Below are positions 23,880 to 36,400 of a stretch of DNA of 40,000 nucleotides, piece by piece. Source of the DNA: Cristatella mucedo. Lineage: Eukaryota; Bryozoa; Phylactolaemata; Cristatellidae. The stretch's first letter is position 1. Every line of letters begins with the position of its first letter. A program made the position numbers and the translations under genes. The DNA is taken from assembly GCA_009760855.2 (NCBI GenBank), contig WPIO01000006.1, forward strand, positions 915,001 to 955,000, in the 5' to 3' direction. The notes below the pieces were generated by a model. The model worked only from the letters and a program-made list of their open reading frames with translations, did no database searches and was not told the DNA's origin.

Positions 23880-24900
23880 AAATTACTTCCAGTCTTAGAT
23901 TACACATACTGGCACGCTAGAGAAAACTACATGCAGTTGGATATTTATTTGATAGTTGGAGTATTAAATTTACTGAACCTCAAATGTACAAATATACTTT
24001 CGGAAGGCCTATTCTGCACACTCTTCGTTGTTTGTCAAGTAGTCAATCAATTCTCCATATTTTCCTAGATAGTGAAAACTAACTTTCCGGTATAGTCCTA
24101 GTCAATGTGTCATGATTTGGACCAATTAATCTGTGCGTTAGTGTAATGTGGTACCTTGCAATGATCATGGCAGACAATCTTAGCAGCAAAGCTAGATATC
24201 GACCTGAGACTTTTCTCGCTTGTGCATCGAGAATGACAACTTCAGAATTGTGGAGGTATCGTTGATGTCTTAATGTCATGTACGGGCTTAGCAGTATAAA
24301 AGTATCCTAAACTATGAACCCTAAAATATAAACATCTCAACGTACGAACTGAATGGGCCCAATGCTGCCTAAACCTAACATAAGAGAGACCTTATATCGT
24401 CATAATGACGAGCGCTGTTCTTGCCTGGTAAAACAGCGCCCAAATAAAATACCTTTGTGAACTCTTCGTCGTCCAAGACTGGCTTCAACATAAGTTCGGG
24501 ACCAATTCACTTGGTAAACTAAAGTTTATGAAAGTCTCAGTCAGATTTATAGTATGCCTTCCGAACGGTCGATCTATCGCCACAGTCAACCACTAGACTG
24601 TTAAGTAATTTTAAACCATGGTTCAACCACTATTCGCATGATATTCACTGCAATTATAACTCAATTAAGGAAGTCGGCAACATGGGGGTGGGGTAGAAGC
24701 AGTACATTGCATCATCTCCATTAGCAAGTCGACAAAGCTATTAGGAACAAATGAGTAACGTTCTGGACAATTTAAAATAGCTTAATTTAAGCTAAAGCTA
24801 CATAGGGTGAGTGTTTTAGTAACCAATAGACGTGATCTCACGTAGTAAAGTGAAAGTGATAATACTAGCTAGACAAGGAAAGCAGCCGTAAAGTGAGTAT
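23880..24900. other. No recognisable gene
   Basis: AT-rich. The only frame above 60 codons is on the minus strand at 24079-24279, with no domain. Confidence 0.5.
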
Positions 24901-24914
24901 CTTGAAATAAGCAG

Positions 24915-25095
24915 GCCAGAGTAGCTCTAAAGCACGTGCCAAAGTCTGTGGCAGAGGAAAACGTGGTTGCATAGGAACTCTAGGAACGGGCTCTGTTGCG
25001 AATGAGCCTCAGAGCAAAAGCGTCTGTCGCCGACAGCCTTCAATAGTAGGAAGGATGCAGCAAACTAATTGTCAGTCGAGGTTCAGAGTGTGCGA
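24915..25095 (-). mobile_element. LINE-B fragment, ORF2 C-terminus
   Basis: Matches 28400-28520, in the block encoding NKLAVPFLRPKTVADRSFSS, with shared runs such as cgacagccttc and actaattgtc. Frames are broken. Confidence 0.6.
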
Positions 25096-25103
25096 GGTAA
25101 TAT

Positions 25104-25350
25104 ACCTATTTATCACAGCATTTAGCGGGTCAGTGCGTTTCTTCTTTTTATGTGCTTATGTGTGCTAGCGCTGTGCATGCTGTCACTAGCCATACTTGTT
25201 TGCTGACCCTGTACACGTCACCTCTAACCACGTAATGCTTGTTGTCATCGAGTATGCTACCACTTGCCTTTCGACCATGTTTTGCAGTGTATGTATAGTA
25301 CGTAGAGACTAAGTTCTCTGAGGGTGCTATACAAACTTTTATAACTTCTT
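25104..25350 (+). mobile_element. LINE-A 3' UTR fragment
   Basis: Starts at the end of ORF2 (cacagcatttagcgggtc) and continues through gtgcatgctgtcactagcca and gctgaccctg to the decayed hairpin gagactaagttctctgaggg (about 25307-25326). The trinucleotide tail is lost. Confidence 0.8.
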
Positions 25351-25479
25351 ATTTTGAAAGAAGAAAATTAAACACTAAGAAGCGTTTAATTTTCTTCTTT
25401 AAAAATATTGCTTCTAGAGCTAGCAATCACTATGATACCCTTCTTACGTTAAGAAAATCTACACCGTGGCAGCTGGCAA

Positions 25480-25740
25480 TTGATTGGAATAGCTCCACAG
25501 TTTGGTCTAAGGCGGACTCCTGCTACTGTGTTTTCGATGGGCAACTAAAGAAGCCGGTAAGGATATGCAGCTAGTAATTAATCCGGCTCTAAGATATATC
25601 GAAATTCCAAGAGATTCTGTTGCGAGTCTCCTTTGGTAAAGGAGCTGCGATGGCTTCCGGTCAATCAAAAGATACAGAGCGATATTGTAATGCATACCGA
25701 GACGCCTAGTCACGGCTTGGCTCATCGTAACTATGTTACA
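25480..25740 (+). mobile_element. LINE-B fragment, ORF2 C-terminus
   Basis: KELRWLPVNQKIQSDIVMH and SHGLAH correspond to KELGWLPVDQWIQSKVLTL of the 28135 copy. The frame ends shortly after, and the unclassified repeat starts at 25746. Confidence 0.65.
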
Positions 25741-25745
25741 TCAAA

Positions 25746-25915
25746 AGGTAGCTTATGTTACCATTTTTCACTGTGCTACTTTTCATGCGATTCGTTTTAT
25801 TGGTCTTGGTACACTATCAATAAATGTGCTTTGAGGGGGGTAATTCCCATTTGGTCGGCACATAACTCCTAATGTTGGACATACCCGTTAAGGGGAGGAG
25901 CTAAGTACCCACTCT
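25746..25915 (+). repeat. Unclassified dispersed repeat, copy 2
   Basis: Collinear with 12576-12760 (gcttatgttaccatt, actatcaataaatgtgc, cacataactcc, catacccgttaaggggagg). It directly follows a LINE-B fragment. Confidence 0.55.
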
Positions 25916-26221
25916 CCAAAATTAAATACTTTACGAACACCATATTGTTATCTAGGCTAGATTTCCTGTCACTTCTATTGAATCGACGTCTCTAAATTTA
26001 GCACGTTACGTAACAGTAAGCCTTGCCAAATTTTGGACCACCACAGCCTACATGCTTGGCGATTGATTGCCGAATTGTCTGCCGAAGAACAAGGAAATTA
26101 AAGCACATAGCCAATTACTGGCAACAAACGCTACTATATACCAAACTTACGGTCATCAGAACTAACTGAAAAGATTGATTACACTTTTTGTGATTCCTGG
26201 AGTGACATTGCTGCAACTTCA

Positions 26222-26430
26222 CTACATAATAAAAATACTACACTTGATAAAGCACCCTCAGGGAACTTAATCTCTTTGTAGGCGCTTTGCATTTGCTGCA
26301 AATGAAGCACAAACGAATGATTAGTGGAAGCATGCTCGATAAACAACAAGAATAACATGGTCAGTGGCAGGATGCAGTGACAGCACGCATTATCACATAA
26401 AGGACGAATCACTAGACAAAGCAAATGCTA
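26222..26430 (-). mobile_element. LINE-A 3' UTR fragment
   Basis: Short AT-rich tail, the terminal hairpin (26248-26288, gaacttaatctctttgtagg), then the 3' UTR blocks tttgctgcaaatgaagcac and aataacatggtcagtggcag. No coding part. Confidence 0.8.
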
Positions 26431-26689
26431 AATAAGACTACCAAAACTTCCATTATATCTAAAAACAAAATATCCACGAGGCTCTCCTGCTAAACCGGCT
26501 AAAATTGCTAAGGATGAATCAATGGACATTTATTAAAAAAACACACTGATCTTCTGTGACCCTTGAGGTCAGTGACTGCTTATCTCCTTTATATAATATA
26601 TGCGCTAATAATACGAGCGAAAGCCTAATTTTACCAAGGCGAAGTGAGATCTGATATAAACTAATATACATTCAGCTATGAGTTGAAGG

Positions 26690-27440
26690 TTGAAAGGTCA
26701 TTGGTGATAGTAACCATACCCGAAGCGAGGTCCAGATTATTGATACATACGAGCAGAGGGATCGATCACCAAAAGAAATTTAGTGTGAAGGACCGCAAGA
26801 TGATCAGATTTTAAGGAGCTTTAATTTTAACGTACACCGGAAGAGCAACGAGGTAAGTTAGTGGAGGCGGGTGCGAGCTAGTGGCCTGACCTAAAGAATC
26901 GGGAAATATATTCGGTGCTCTACACAGAGCTAGTGAAGCTCAGACAGAATGATACGATGACGTGGCAGCAACTCTTTTGAGGACCAACCAGATGAGCCGC
27001 TGAGCATTGCATCAGTGACAGGCGAACGAGGCACAGGCCAAGAGTCCGGCACAAATGAAACTGGAATAATCTAGATGAGATGTCACAACGGCTTCGACTG
27101 GTTTGAGTGCTGCACTGTAATCTGAGTAGGCCTTACTTTTGGCGATGTTCCTTAGTTGAAAATAGGCCGACTTGACAACTTAGGAAGTGTGCTCATCTAA
27201 TGACATGTTCTTTGAATTAGTGCACCTTCACACCTGGGGTACGTCACAGGAGTTATGCTAGCTAAACCTATCATTTAGGTTCGTTCTGCTAAATTTGAAG
27301 TGATATTTTAGGTTTTATAGCTATTATATTGGTCTTATTATCATTAAGCTTTGAAGTTTGCAGCCTTCTCAAAGCGAATTTCGTCGACGAATGCAATAAT
27401 GGTATTAAGTGAATCGGACGAATAGCGAAACTGACAAAGC
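26690..27440 (-). mobile_element. Old, strongly diverged LINE fragment
   Basis: Minus-strand frames give VVKSAYFQLRNIAKSKAYS, EAVVTSHLDYSSFICAGL and, upstream, NIIAIKPKISLQI. These line up with VKSAYFQLHNIAKIRACLD and VTSRLDFCNSLLTGLP of LINE-A. Many stops; it may be an older subfamily. Confidence 0.6.
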
Positions 27441-28130
27441 TCGAAGGACAGCTAGACTAAATAGCATCGGTATTGAAATGAAGCCGATATTGCTGCTTGC
27501 AAGGCCGTCGGTCAGTGAGAGGGAGAGAGGGAAGGGGAGGCGTGTTTACGAAACGAATGACCTTGAACTAAGTGCACCGTAGGCGACCGCCAGTGGTTTA
27601 TACATCTGCACTCTGGCAAGGAGTGACAAGCCTACTAAGTTTCACTGAAGTGAGAACATACCAGATTAGTACGGCAGGCCAGAGATACTCAAGCGTTTAT
27701 AGAGGCGTTCCACAAAGATTTGATGGTCATGAATGACCGAATGAGCATCGAAACCGCTTCAGCCTTTGAGTGTGCGATGGAAATTCTCCAGTATAACACC
27801 CATTAGTCGTAGTGGCTCCGTGGACTTTCAGTTAAAGACACGTACCCGTAAGTAGCTGCTGATCATTTAATTGAAGGACACACATTTCAAATAATAGAGT
27901 GAATATATAAAAATAAACTAATAAAGAAGTAAAAACAAGTCACATTGGGAGTTGGCAATGCCTTTAAGCTGCCTACACAGCTTAACACCCGCCAGATGGT
28001 GTGTGCACTACGATTGAATTGAAAATGCTCAGAAGGGCAACAGCAGACCAAACTGAGGATGCGAGAATAGGCTTTCTAGCCACTAAAAATGTCGAGCTTT
28101 AAAACTCCATTAATATCCTTTGCCACTTGA
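27441..28130. other. No recognisable gene
   Basis: A short GA-rich purine run at about 27515-27542; nothing else supportable. Confidence 0.45.
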
Positions 28131-28134
28131 CGCC

Positions 28135-29600
28135 TGTAATGTAATGTAATGTATCTCCGTCTTTAACCCCGAAAAGACAATGTGGGTGTTACGCAGGAGA
28201 GTTTTGTACAGCGTACTCGTAGCCTAAGCGGCTTTTGGTGCGGAAGCCAACAGACTTTATCTCACGCAACAAAGAAAAAGTGGGAAGCATAGCAGAGTCA
28301 GGAGAGTAGTTGAGGTAGTGAGTAGCATGGAAGTAGCAGCTCAGGACCGCTGAACACGATGAGCCATAGTCGGCAGTAGGTGGGTAGTAGTCGTCGCATC
28401 AGAACCGCGGAAGAGAGTTCCACAGTCTAGGGCCTGCAGAGCTAAAGCTTCTATCGGCAACAGTCTTTGGGCGGAGGAACGGAACAGCTAACTTATTGTC
28501 CATACGGGACCTGAGGGCATGAGGAGACCAAATTTGGTGCAGCAGTTCAGCTAGGTATGGAGGAGCCAAGCCGGGTGGGATTTTCGTGTCAGCGTAAGAA
28601 CTTTGCTCTGTATCCATTGATCAACCGGCAGCCATCCTAGCTCTTTTAGCGACGAAGACACGTGGTCTAACCTCTGAAATTTGCAAACTAGCCTCGAAGC
28701 CATATTAATAGCCAGTGATTTAGTTGCTTTTTTCGGTAGCTTAGCCAAAAGGGAGCTACAATAATCAAGCCGAGACACAGCGAAGGTGCTAGTACGTTTT
28801 ATGAAAGTCACCGTGAAAGACAGCTCTTAATCTCAGACAGATGTCGGACGCGATTGCTAGCTGTAGAAGCAGTCTTCTGAATGGAGCTTTTAAAATTTAG
28901 GCATTCGTCAAAAACGGCACCTTAAGTTGGAGCATGTAGTTATGGTCGCACAACAGCATCACCTATTAGATGACCGAAGCCTTTTAATCCAGCCACACGC
29001 TTAGGGTGTCCTATTACCAGCAGTTCAGTTTTATCGTCGTTTTGTTCCAAGAAGTTTCCGACATCCATGATCGAATTCGGCAAGGCAATCATTCAGTTTA
29101 TCAGTTGCTGCAGCTGACTCCGGCGGTTTCAATGACGAATGCAACCGATTATCTTCGGCATAAAAGTGATACCTTTTCCTGCGGGTCTTAATAACTTTTC
29201 CCGGAGGTTGAGTATAAATGGAGAATAGCAAGGGACCGAGGAGACAGACAGACAGGACAGACCCTTGAGGGACTCCACAGGGGACCTGTCTCGTGGATAA
29301 GACCTGACCACCACACGACATGGATTAAACACGATCGGAGAAGTACGATTGAAACCACGCCCGTGCCTCGTCTTCCAGACTGATGGTTGTTCTCAATCGT
29401 TCAAGTAGGACGTCAAGATCAATGTATCGAAAGCGACTAATAGATCTAGCAGGGCTAGGGCATTGAAATTCTTGTCATCGTTGCTGCATAGGGTGTCATT
29501 GGTAACACGGAGAAGAGCAGTTTGTGCTCGGCTTTTGTGGTTTGCCGTCGCTTAGCTGTCTGCTTCGAGCCGTATCAGCTACTCAAAAGCTGCAGCCACC
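28135..29600 (-). mobile_element. LINE-B, longest copy (RT core to (ACATT)n tail)
   Basis: Read on the minus strand: TALLRVTNDTL, LALLDLLVAFDT and EDEARAWFQSYFSDRV of the RT. Then VPCGVPQGSVLSV and LLGPLLFSIYTQP lead to the catalytic box as YHFYAEDN (YAED in place of YADD). The C-terminal region has VSRLDYCSSLLAKLPK, LKELGWLPVDQWIQSK, RSFSSAGPRLWNSLPRF, then the 3' UTR and a tacattacattacatt tail at 28135-28152. It is 5'-truncated, with frameshifts and stops, and ends about 200 bases upstream of exon 1 of the GM2A-like gene in opposite orientation. Confidence 0.85.
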
Positions 29601-29783
29601 GCCACTGATAAAGGCTAGCAGCAGAAATAGACCCCTATGCACTCAACGACTTAGGTAGCGAACCGCCACCTGGGCTCGGCAACCCTATGACGCAGTTTCG
29701 GAGACTGGCCCATAAGCCGCGTGTAAATAGTGCTACCAGGCGTGCCCTTGGAGGATTTTGCAATTGGAACGGGTGCTTGCAGA

Positions 29784-29874
29784 ATGCTGAAGCTTCTGGT
29801 AGTCGTGTTCGCAGTAGCTTGTGCCAGTAGCATTACGCGAAGAGAATACAAGAATGTTGAGTGGGAGAACTGCG
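29784..29874 (+). CDS. GM2A: GM2A-like exon 1 (signal peptide and first cysteine)
   Basis: Encodes residues 1-30 plus one base. The start MLKLLVVVFAVACASS is a typical secretory signal, followed by the ML-domain opening VEWENC. The donor is gtacgt at 29875. Intron 1 is only 140 bp (29875-30014) and GC-rich, with the acceptor cttcgcccttag at 30014. The leftover G joins GC of exon 2 to give Gly31. Confidence 0.88.
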
Positions 29875-30327
29875 GTACGTACGCAAACATCACTTCGCTT
29901 CCTCTGCAGAGCGGGCGGGGCCGCTGTCGCGCCGCGCGCTCTGCAGCCTGTGCGGGTGCGGGCGGCGGTGGCTGCGTCTCCAGCTGCGCCCTCCAGCTCG
30001 GCCTTCGCCCTTAGGCGCTGACTCGTCGGCCAACGTCCTCGAGGTGAGCGAAGTTGACGTCAGCCCCATGCCAGTCGTCGTACCGGGCAACGTGACTGCG
30101 ACCGTCAAGGCTTGGACGACTAGTGTCGTAGCGCAAGCTACGCTCAACGTCAAGATCACCAAAATGATGTTTGGTAACTCGGTGCCCGTCGACATTCCGT
30201 GCCTGTCGGGATGGGGCTCGTGGTAAGGCCTCGCGCTGGCCGCCGCTCCTTCGCGCCTCCCTAGCGAAGAGCTCGACCCCGAGCCGCGCTCGTTAGCGCG
30301 AGAGAAGAGCTCTCTCTTGGACTTCTA

Positions 30328-30426
<99 letters not shown>

Positions 30427-33400
30427 TGTGTCGCCGTTCAACTCGAAGGCTAGTACAAGTTTCGAGCGTAGCAATGCCGAAGCGCCAAGCGCTGTACTGT
30501 CGCCACAGCCTTATACGGTAATGGCTGGCGACTTCTCTGCATTTCTCCTAGCCCTATACAAACGACGTATTGTCATTATTATTATTATCATTGCTAATTA
30601 AAACGCGCGAAAAAGTCTACGAGCTAATATTTTACTTTTTTTTAGTGCCGTAAGTAATGCGTAAAATTATTCGCTGCCGGTTCGACCGAATGATTTAGGT
30701 GCACGCCTCTACCGAGGTCAAGGTGAATGTATCTAATGACCGAGGTCATGGGCTCGAGCCAGTCTACACATACCTCGTACAATCCTCAAATCCTTTGGAG
30801 ACCGTGCATTTAGTTCGTATGAGCCCAAAACCTGGAACTACCTCCCGACTTGCATCGGCCCCGTGGCATATATGAAGTGCCTGACTAGAGATTAAGTTCT
30901 CATGTGGTGCTTTACAAATGAATTTTATTTCACATGGTCATATTCTACTCGCTGCAGTCAGCGGGCAGATAACTCATGGCAGGGAGCGCAGTTTCTTAAA
31001 GCTCACCAACGCACTCTCACGATAACAAGATCCCGACAATTTTCTTTGCAACCACAAGAGACGCTCAAATTACCTTCGCTAAGATTCAGAAGATGGAGAA
31101 GAGCCAAAGCACTTCGACAAACCAAACACAACGCGTGCCTCGTCTGTACCGTTATGGCTGCGGTTGCGTCGTGCCCAGCAAGTGTGCTGACAATTCGCTT
31201 TCGCTAAAGCCGCCACGCTTACATGCCTGCTTACGGTATAGGCTCTCGTTTGCCCTCTAGCTTTAGTGACCACGCCCCGCAATCGCACAGGAAGTCCGGA
31301 TGACTTGGACGCATAACTAATTTTGCACCAGCCCGGTCAAGCTGGAATGCATTGCAACCAATTGCATTGGTAGCGGTCTGGCTTCCGCTCGGTAAGTCTA
31401 AAGCGCCCAAAAAGAGATTTGAGTTCTCTGAGGGCGCTTTGTCAAGTGTATTATTAATATTATTATAAGAGCACGGCTGGCGCCCGGCTGTACTGCTGCC
31501 ACGTAGCGGACAATGAGGCTCATGATGATTTGAGATGAATAACAATGACGGTTCGTGCTGAGGCCTGCTCACTTAAGGCTTCCTCTAGATTTTTACGTCT
31601 TGTGATCCCACGCAACAGATGCTGCATCTGCGAGTTCAATTCGAGTCGGACTATCCGCATCTTGGACAATATGCTAAGTTTAATAAATTTCTATAGCAGC
31701 CTCGCAGAACGCAATCGCTATCTAGGCAATTTACATGTGCTGCAAAGGAAGCACAATCGAATGGTTAACGGACGCTGTCGCTGACGCTGATGCTTGCTTT
31801 TCCCGGACAATCGGTTCGTATTCCTGCGAGCTAAACTGCGGCCCACGCCTCCGCATTTGATTTGATTGGAATCGTCCGGCGTCTTCCAGGAAATTTTCCT
31901 TACCCTAAAAATTTCAATCCATTTCCGGGAGCGTCCTTTAACTTTCTAACTTTCTGGAAGCTACTCTGCTTTCCAGTCTTAACCTCTACGAACCTAGCCT
32001 CTGCGCGGGCCAAGGTGTCAGCCAATGAGGTTATGCATTAGATCTGGCACGGCGTTGGTACCGACGATGCCATTTCTAAGCGCTACTTAAATCGCTGTGC
32101 CCATACCATCATCTGCTGAACGCACCCTTTAATGGTAACCCACCGCGATTTGGAAATCGGCACCAATCGAATCGCCAGCTGCACCCTCGAAGCGCTTGTC
32201 CTTTCTGCGTGGGCTTTTTTCCATTTCTGCATTTTTTTGTACTGCGGTTTGTACAGCGGTTTTTTCACGCGGTTTGTTTTCGCGGATTTTACAGCGGTTT
32301 TTTTACGCGGCTAGCTCCCACCTTCAGCAACGTCGTCTTCCGCATACTTTTGCATGCTGTACTAGCCTGAAACCGAGATCTCACTGGATCCTAGGCTTCC
32401 GGCGGCGATTGCAAGGTTTATTTTATCTTCGTATTGTGCTATAGCAAACTTAAGAGGTCCTGAGGCTATTATAATGATATTTCCATTAACATTTCCATTC
32501 TTTAAAGCGAATGCTAGAAATCTGAGTAATTATGATTGACAAGCTCATTCAAGAGTTGTCTCCCAGTAGGCAACCACCTATACTTGTAACAGTTTTATTA
32601 ATAATAATGGGTCTTTTGCATGACGCCCAACGAGAGCTAAATTTGTATCCTTAGCCATTACAGCTCGCTTCAAAAGAATCAATATCGGTATCGCCTTGGT
32701 ATTTTGACCAGCATGCGTAAGCAAGCGATTATAAGCATATGCTAAGGCCCACTCGCAAAGTACACAAGGAGACACTTAGGGCCACAAATATGTAGCATCC
32801 CTGTTTTGTGACATGAAATGAACTGCTAATAAGTAAGCACGCAAAGCAAACAGGAATAAAAAATGACAAGTAAACTGTTGCAAAGGAAAAGCAGCTTAGA
32901 ACAGACCCTTACTTGACTGAGGATTAAGCATGGCAAATTCATTGCAGGTGGTGAAAGAGGCCAGTAGTGCTTACCATATTTCGGTACATACGAACTGGAA
33001 GCCTGGTCGCCGAAGGATTTTAATTTAGCATGAGGCAGGGCAGTGGCACTTAAACTCAATGAGCGGGCGGGCGGGATGTTGCATCCTCCAAGCCGTCATG
33101 CCCCGTGCCCAATTAGAAGCAATCTTCGATGAACAATTTGAGATTAGTTATTCATAAATTCAATTCAATCTGTTTCCTTTTAAATAGTTTAAAGGTAATA
33201 GTCTATCTGAAGCTCCGCCACCCACCTGCATTCGGATTACGTAATAATGTAATTTTCAAGTTATTAGAAGTCATTTGAAGGCATTGCGGCCATTTCCCTG
33301 AACCGGGCTGATGTGCCTATATGGCTGCCAAAGAAAGCTATTATGCCACTACAGCGGACTATGAATATGGCTGTAAGGCTAGTCTTCAAGTCCCAGCGGT

Positions 33401-36400
33401 TTGAGCACGTGTCTCCTTTGCTGAAAGAGCTAGGATGGGTGCCGGTTGAGCCACGGATACAGAGCAAAGTTCTTACGCTGACCCACAAGGCCCGCCACGG
33501 CTTGGCTCCTTCGTACCTAGCTGAACTGCTGCATCAGTTTCAGCCTGTTCGCGCCCTGAGGTCCTGTGTGGACAATAAATTAGCTGTCCCATTCCTCCGC
33601 TTAAAGACAGTTGGCGACAGAAGCTTTAGCTCTGCAGGTCCTAGACTGTGGAACTCGCTTCCACAATTCTTACGCAACGACAACTACTCTCCTACTGCCG
33701 ACTGTGGCACATCCTTTACAGTGATCCTGAGCTGCCACTTCTATGCTACTCACTACCTCAACTGCTCTCCTGACTCTGCTATGCTTCCCACTTTCTCTTT
33801 GTTTCGTGAGACGAAGTCTGTTGGCTACCGAATGTGTACCGAAAGCCGCTTGGGCTGTGAGTTCGCTATACAAAACTCTCCTGCGTAACACCCACATGGT
33901 CTTTATGAATTTGTGGAGTTACAGAAGGAGATACATTATATTACCTACAGGTGTGGGAGGCTCTGGCAGTGGTCTCGGTTGATGTGACGCACAACTTAAG
34001 AATATATAAGCCCAAGAATCTGTGGTTCTTAACATTCTCTTTAATCACATACTCCTATGAAAATCTTTGGAAAGCTTTGGACCATCATCAGCAAAAATGC
34101 GAATAAACGCATGAACAAAGCTTTCTTGCATGGGATATGCTTTATTTCATTGTAAATTGATTTTCTCATGGTAAATATCATACGCAATATTTTATTAAAG
34201 TAAAAACTTTTAAGATACGTTTATGTTTCTAACTCATTTTCATTACAGAATTAACCGCAACTCTAGTAAAAGATTTAATATAATCGTTACTTCAAATTAA
34301 ACATAGATAAACCATAATATTGCTTGCATCTTCATGCCAGTGAGGGTTCCAATTGCTTGGCTTTAATACGAATTAAAACTGCATAGCAATCTTGTATTTG
34401 GTAACACTCGTGTCAGCTTTGAAATCCAATCAATATATACTTTCCTTTCTTTGAGAAAAACAGGTGCTGAATATCCAAATTTCTACGTAGTATTGAATAT
34501 AAACAAAGACCTATAGCTTGCTATTCCAGACTTGAGTAAGCTTACTCTAAAGCACGCCAGAATTCTCCGAGGTGCTTTAAATTGTGTTACGGGAATTTCC
34601 GAGTACTTCCTCCGACCTCAGGTCAATGAGGTCATCTCGTCTCGACTTATGTAACTCACTGCTTGCTTGTCTATCTGTGCTATCAGGCGCTTACGGCTGA
34701 TGCAAAACTCTGCAGCTAGGTTTGTCTGTCGTGAGCATCACAGTTGCCGCATTGTACCACTTCTCGCCGTCATGCACTGGCTCCCAGTCAAGCAACGCAA
34801 CTTCAAGGTTCTGTCACTCACTTTTAGGTCACTTCATTATTTGGCTCCAGCCTATCTCTTAGATCTACTCCCCCACCAGGCCAAGCATCGCACCACTCGC
34901 TTTTCGGAATCCAACAGTTTACCAATACCTCGCACGAACCTCAAATTCTTGGAGACCGTGCCTTTAGTTTGTATGTTCCCAAAGCCTGGAACTCACGTTC
35001 GACTTGTGTCACGACACTCTCTAACTTGACCACATTAAAAAAACTGACAGCGCATCTATTTATCAGAGCAAGTAGTTGGTCCGTGTGAATTGCCCTTTGT
35101 GTTCTTATGCGTTCTGACACTTTGCATGCTGCCGCTAACTATATTGGCTTGCTGACCATGTCACCTCTAACCACGTTATGCTTTTTGATATTACACATGT
35201 TACCACTAATTATTCAATCATGCTTCCTTTGCAGCAAATATAAAGTGTCTGGAAAGAGATTGAGTTCTGTGATGGCGCTATCCCAAATTTATTGTTTCTA
35301 TTATCTTTAGCTAGGCCTTGACAACTAATACCGTCGAGGAGAAAAATATTAAAAATCCACGTTCTAATAATACGGTTACACTAGTAGATGTAACATGCGG
35401 AAGATTATAACAGAGTATCCGGTTATACAGAATTTCGCCTTCAATGAAATTGATTGGGATTACTCACTCTTGATTCCATGCTTCACAAGCACTTCCTCTA
35501 AAATAAGAAAACTTGCCCAGTTGCTTGAATCCAATCTTTTTGTCCAAAATGGCAGTTTTGCCACGAAAGCTAGCAGTACGTCATCACAATCGGCATTGGT
35601 GACCATCTTGCCTTGATTCACACGATTCGTGCTATTCATGCGATCAAAAGCATTTACCAAGTAGGCTAAGCTTTAAAAAAGAAATCATCACTGTAAAGTG
35701 ATTCCGGTAGTGGATTTTTTCTCTCAAAAACGAAAATTATGTTTGCAATCAAGTCAAGTGCTTCAAGACTTTTCCTTTACAAAGATAGCCAAGTTGCATA
35801 CAGTGAACAATATTTGCAAATGCTGCAACTATTTCTCAACGAAAATTCTGCAAGGCACGAGAGTTTGAAATGTTGGCTCTTATTAATTTGAAGTCGTGCT
35901 CGCAAATTGAGAAGATTTATTTCAGAATTGCTGGCAGATTCTTTAACCACAACGCTTTTTCATTTAAAATTGAACGGATCATTGTGACCTGGGGAACAAA
36001 ACTCCTTATTTTTCAACGAAAGCTATAAATTTAATGTTTTTTCCAAGCATTGCAGATGATTAATCTATGCACTTAGTACCAAGGACTTTCTTGCATCCAG
36101 GACGCTCTTTGCTTAGCAATGAAATTACTATTTCTTTCAATGTTAATTTTCTTCAACATCTTTTGGTTTCGCCATTTACCAAAACTTGATGCGCATGTGA
36201 AACATTTTTTACCCATTCTAAGGTGGCATGAATCACAGGTTCGGCTTTAAAGCGACTTCTTGGGCATTACCCATCAAGTTCTGTAGAGAGATAGCATTCC
36301 TCAAGTCAAACCTTGAAGATGATGACAATTTTAAGTTACCTGATCATGAGCAGTAGTCTCCCATGCATTCATTCACAGTTACGGGTTTTCTTCAGTTATT

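Noticed and set aside
29861-30226. 121-codon frame starting in intron 1
   Set aside because: Only the part from 30015 is exon 2. The upstream part is GC-rich intron, and the splice phases support the shorter exon.
30317-30601. 94-codon frame with a long alanine run
   Set aside because: It is the GCC repeat in intron 2. The GM2A frame ends at the donor at 30223 and there is no independent evidence of a gene.
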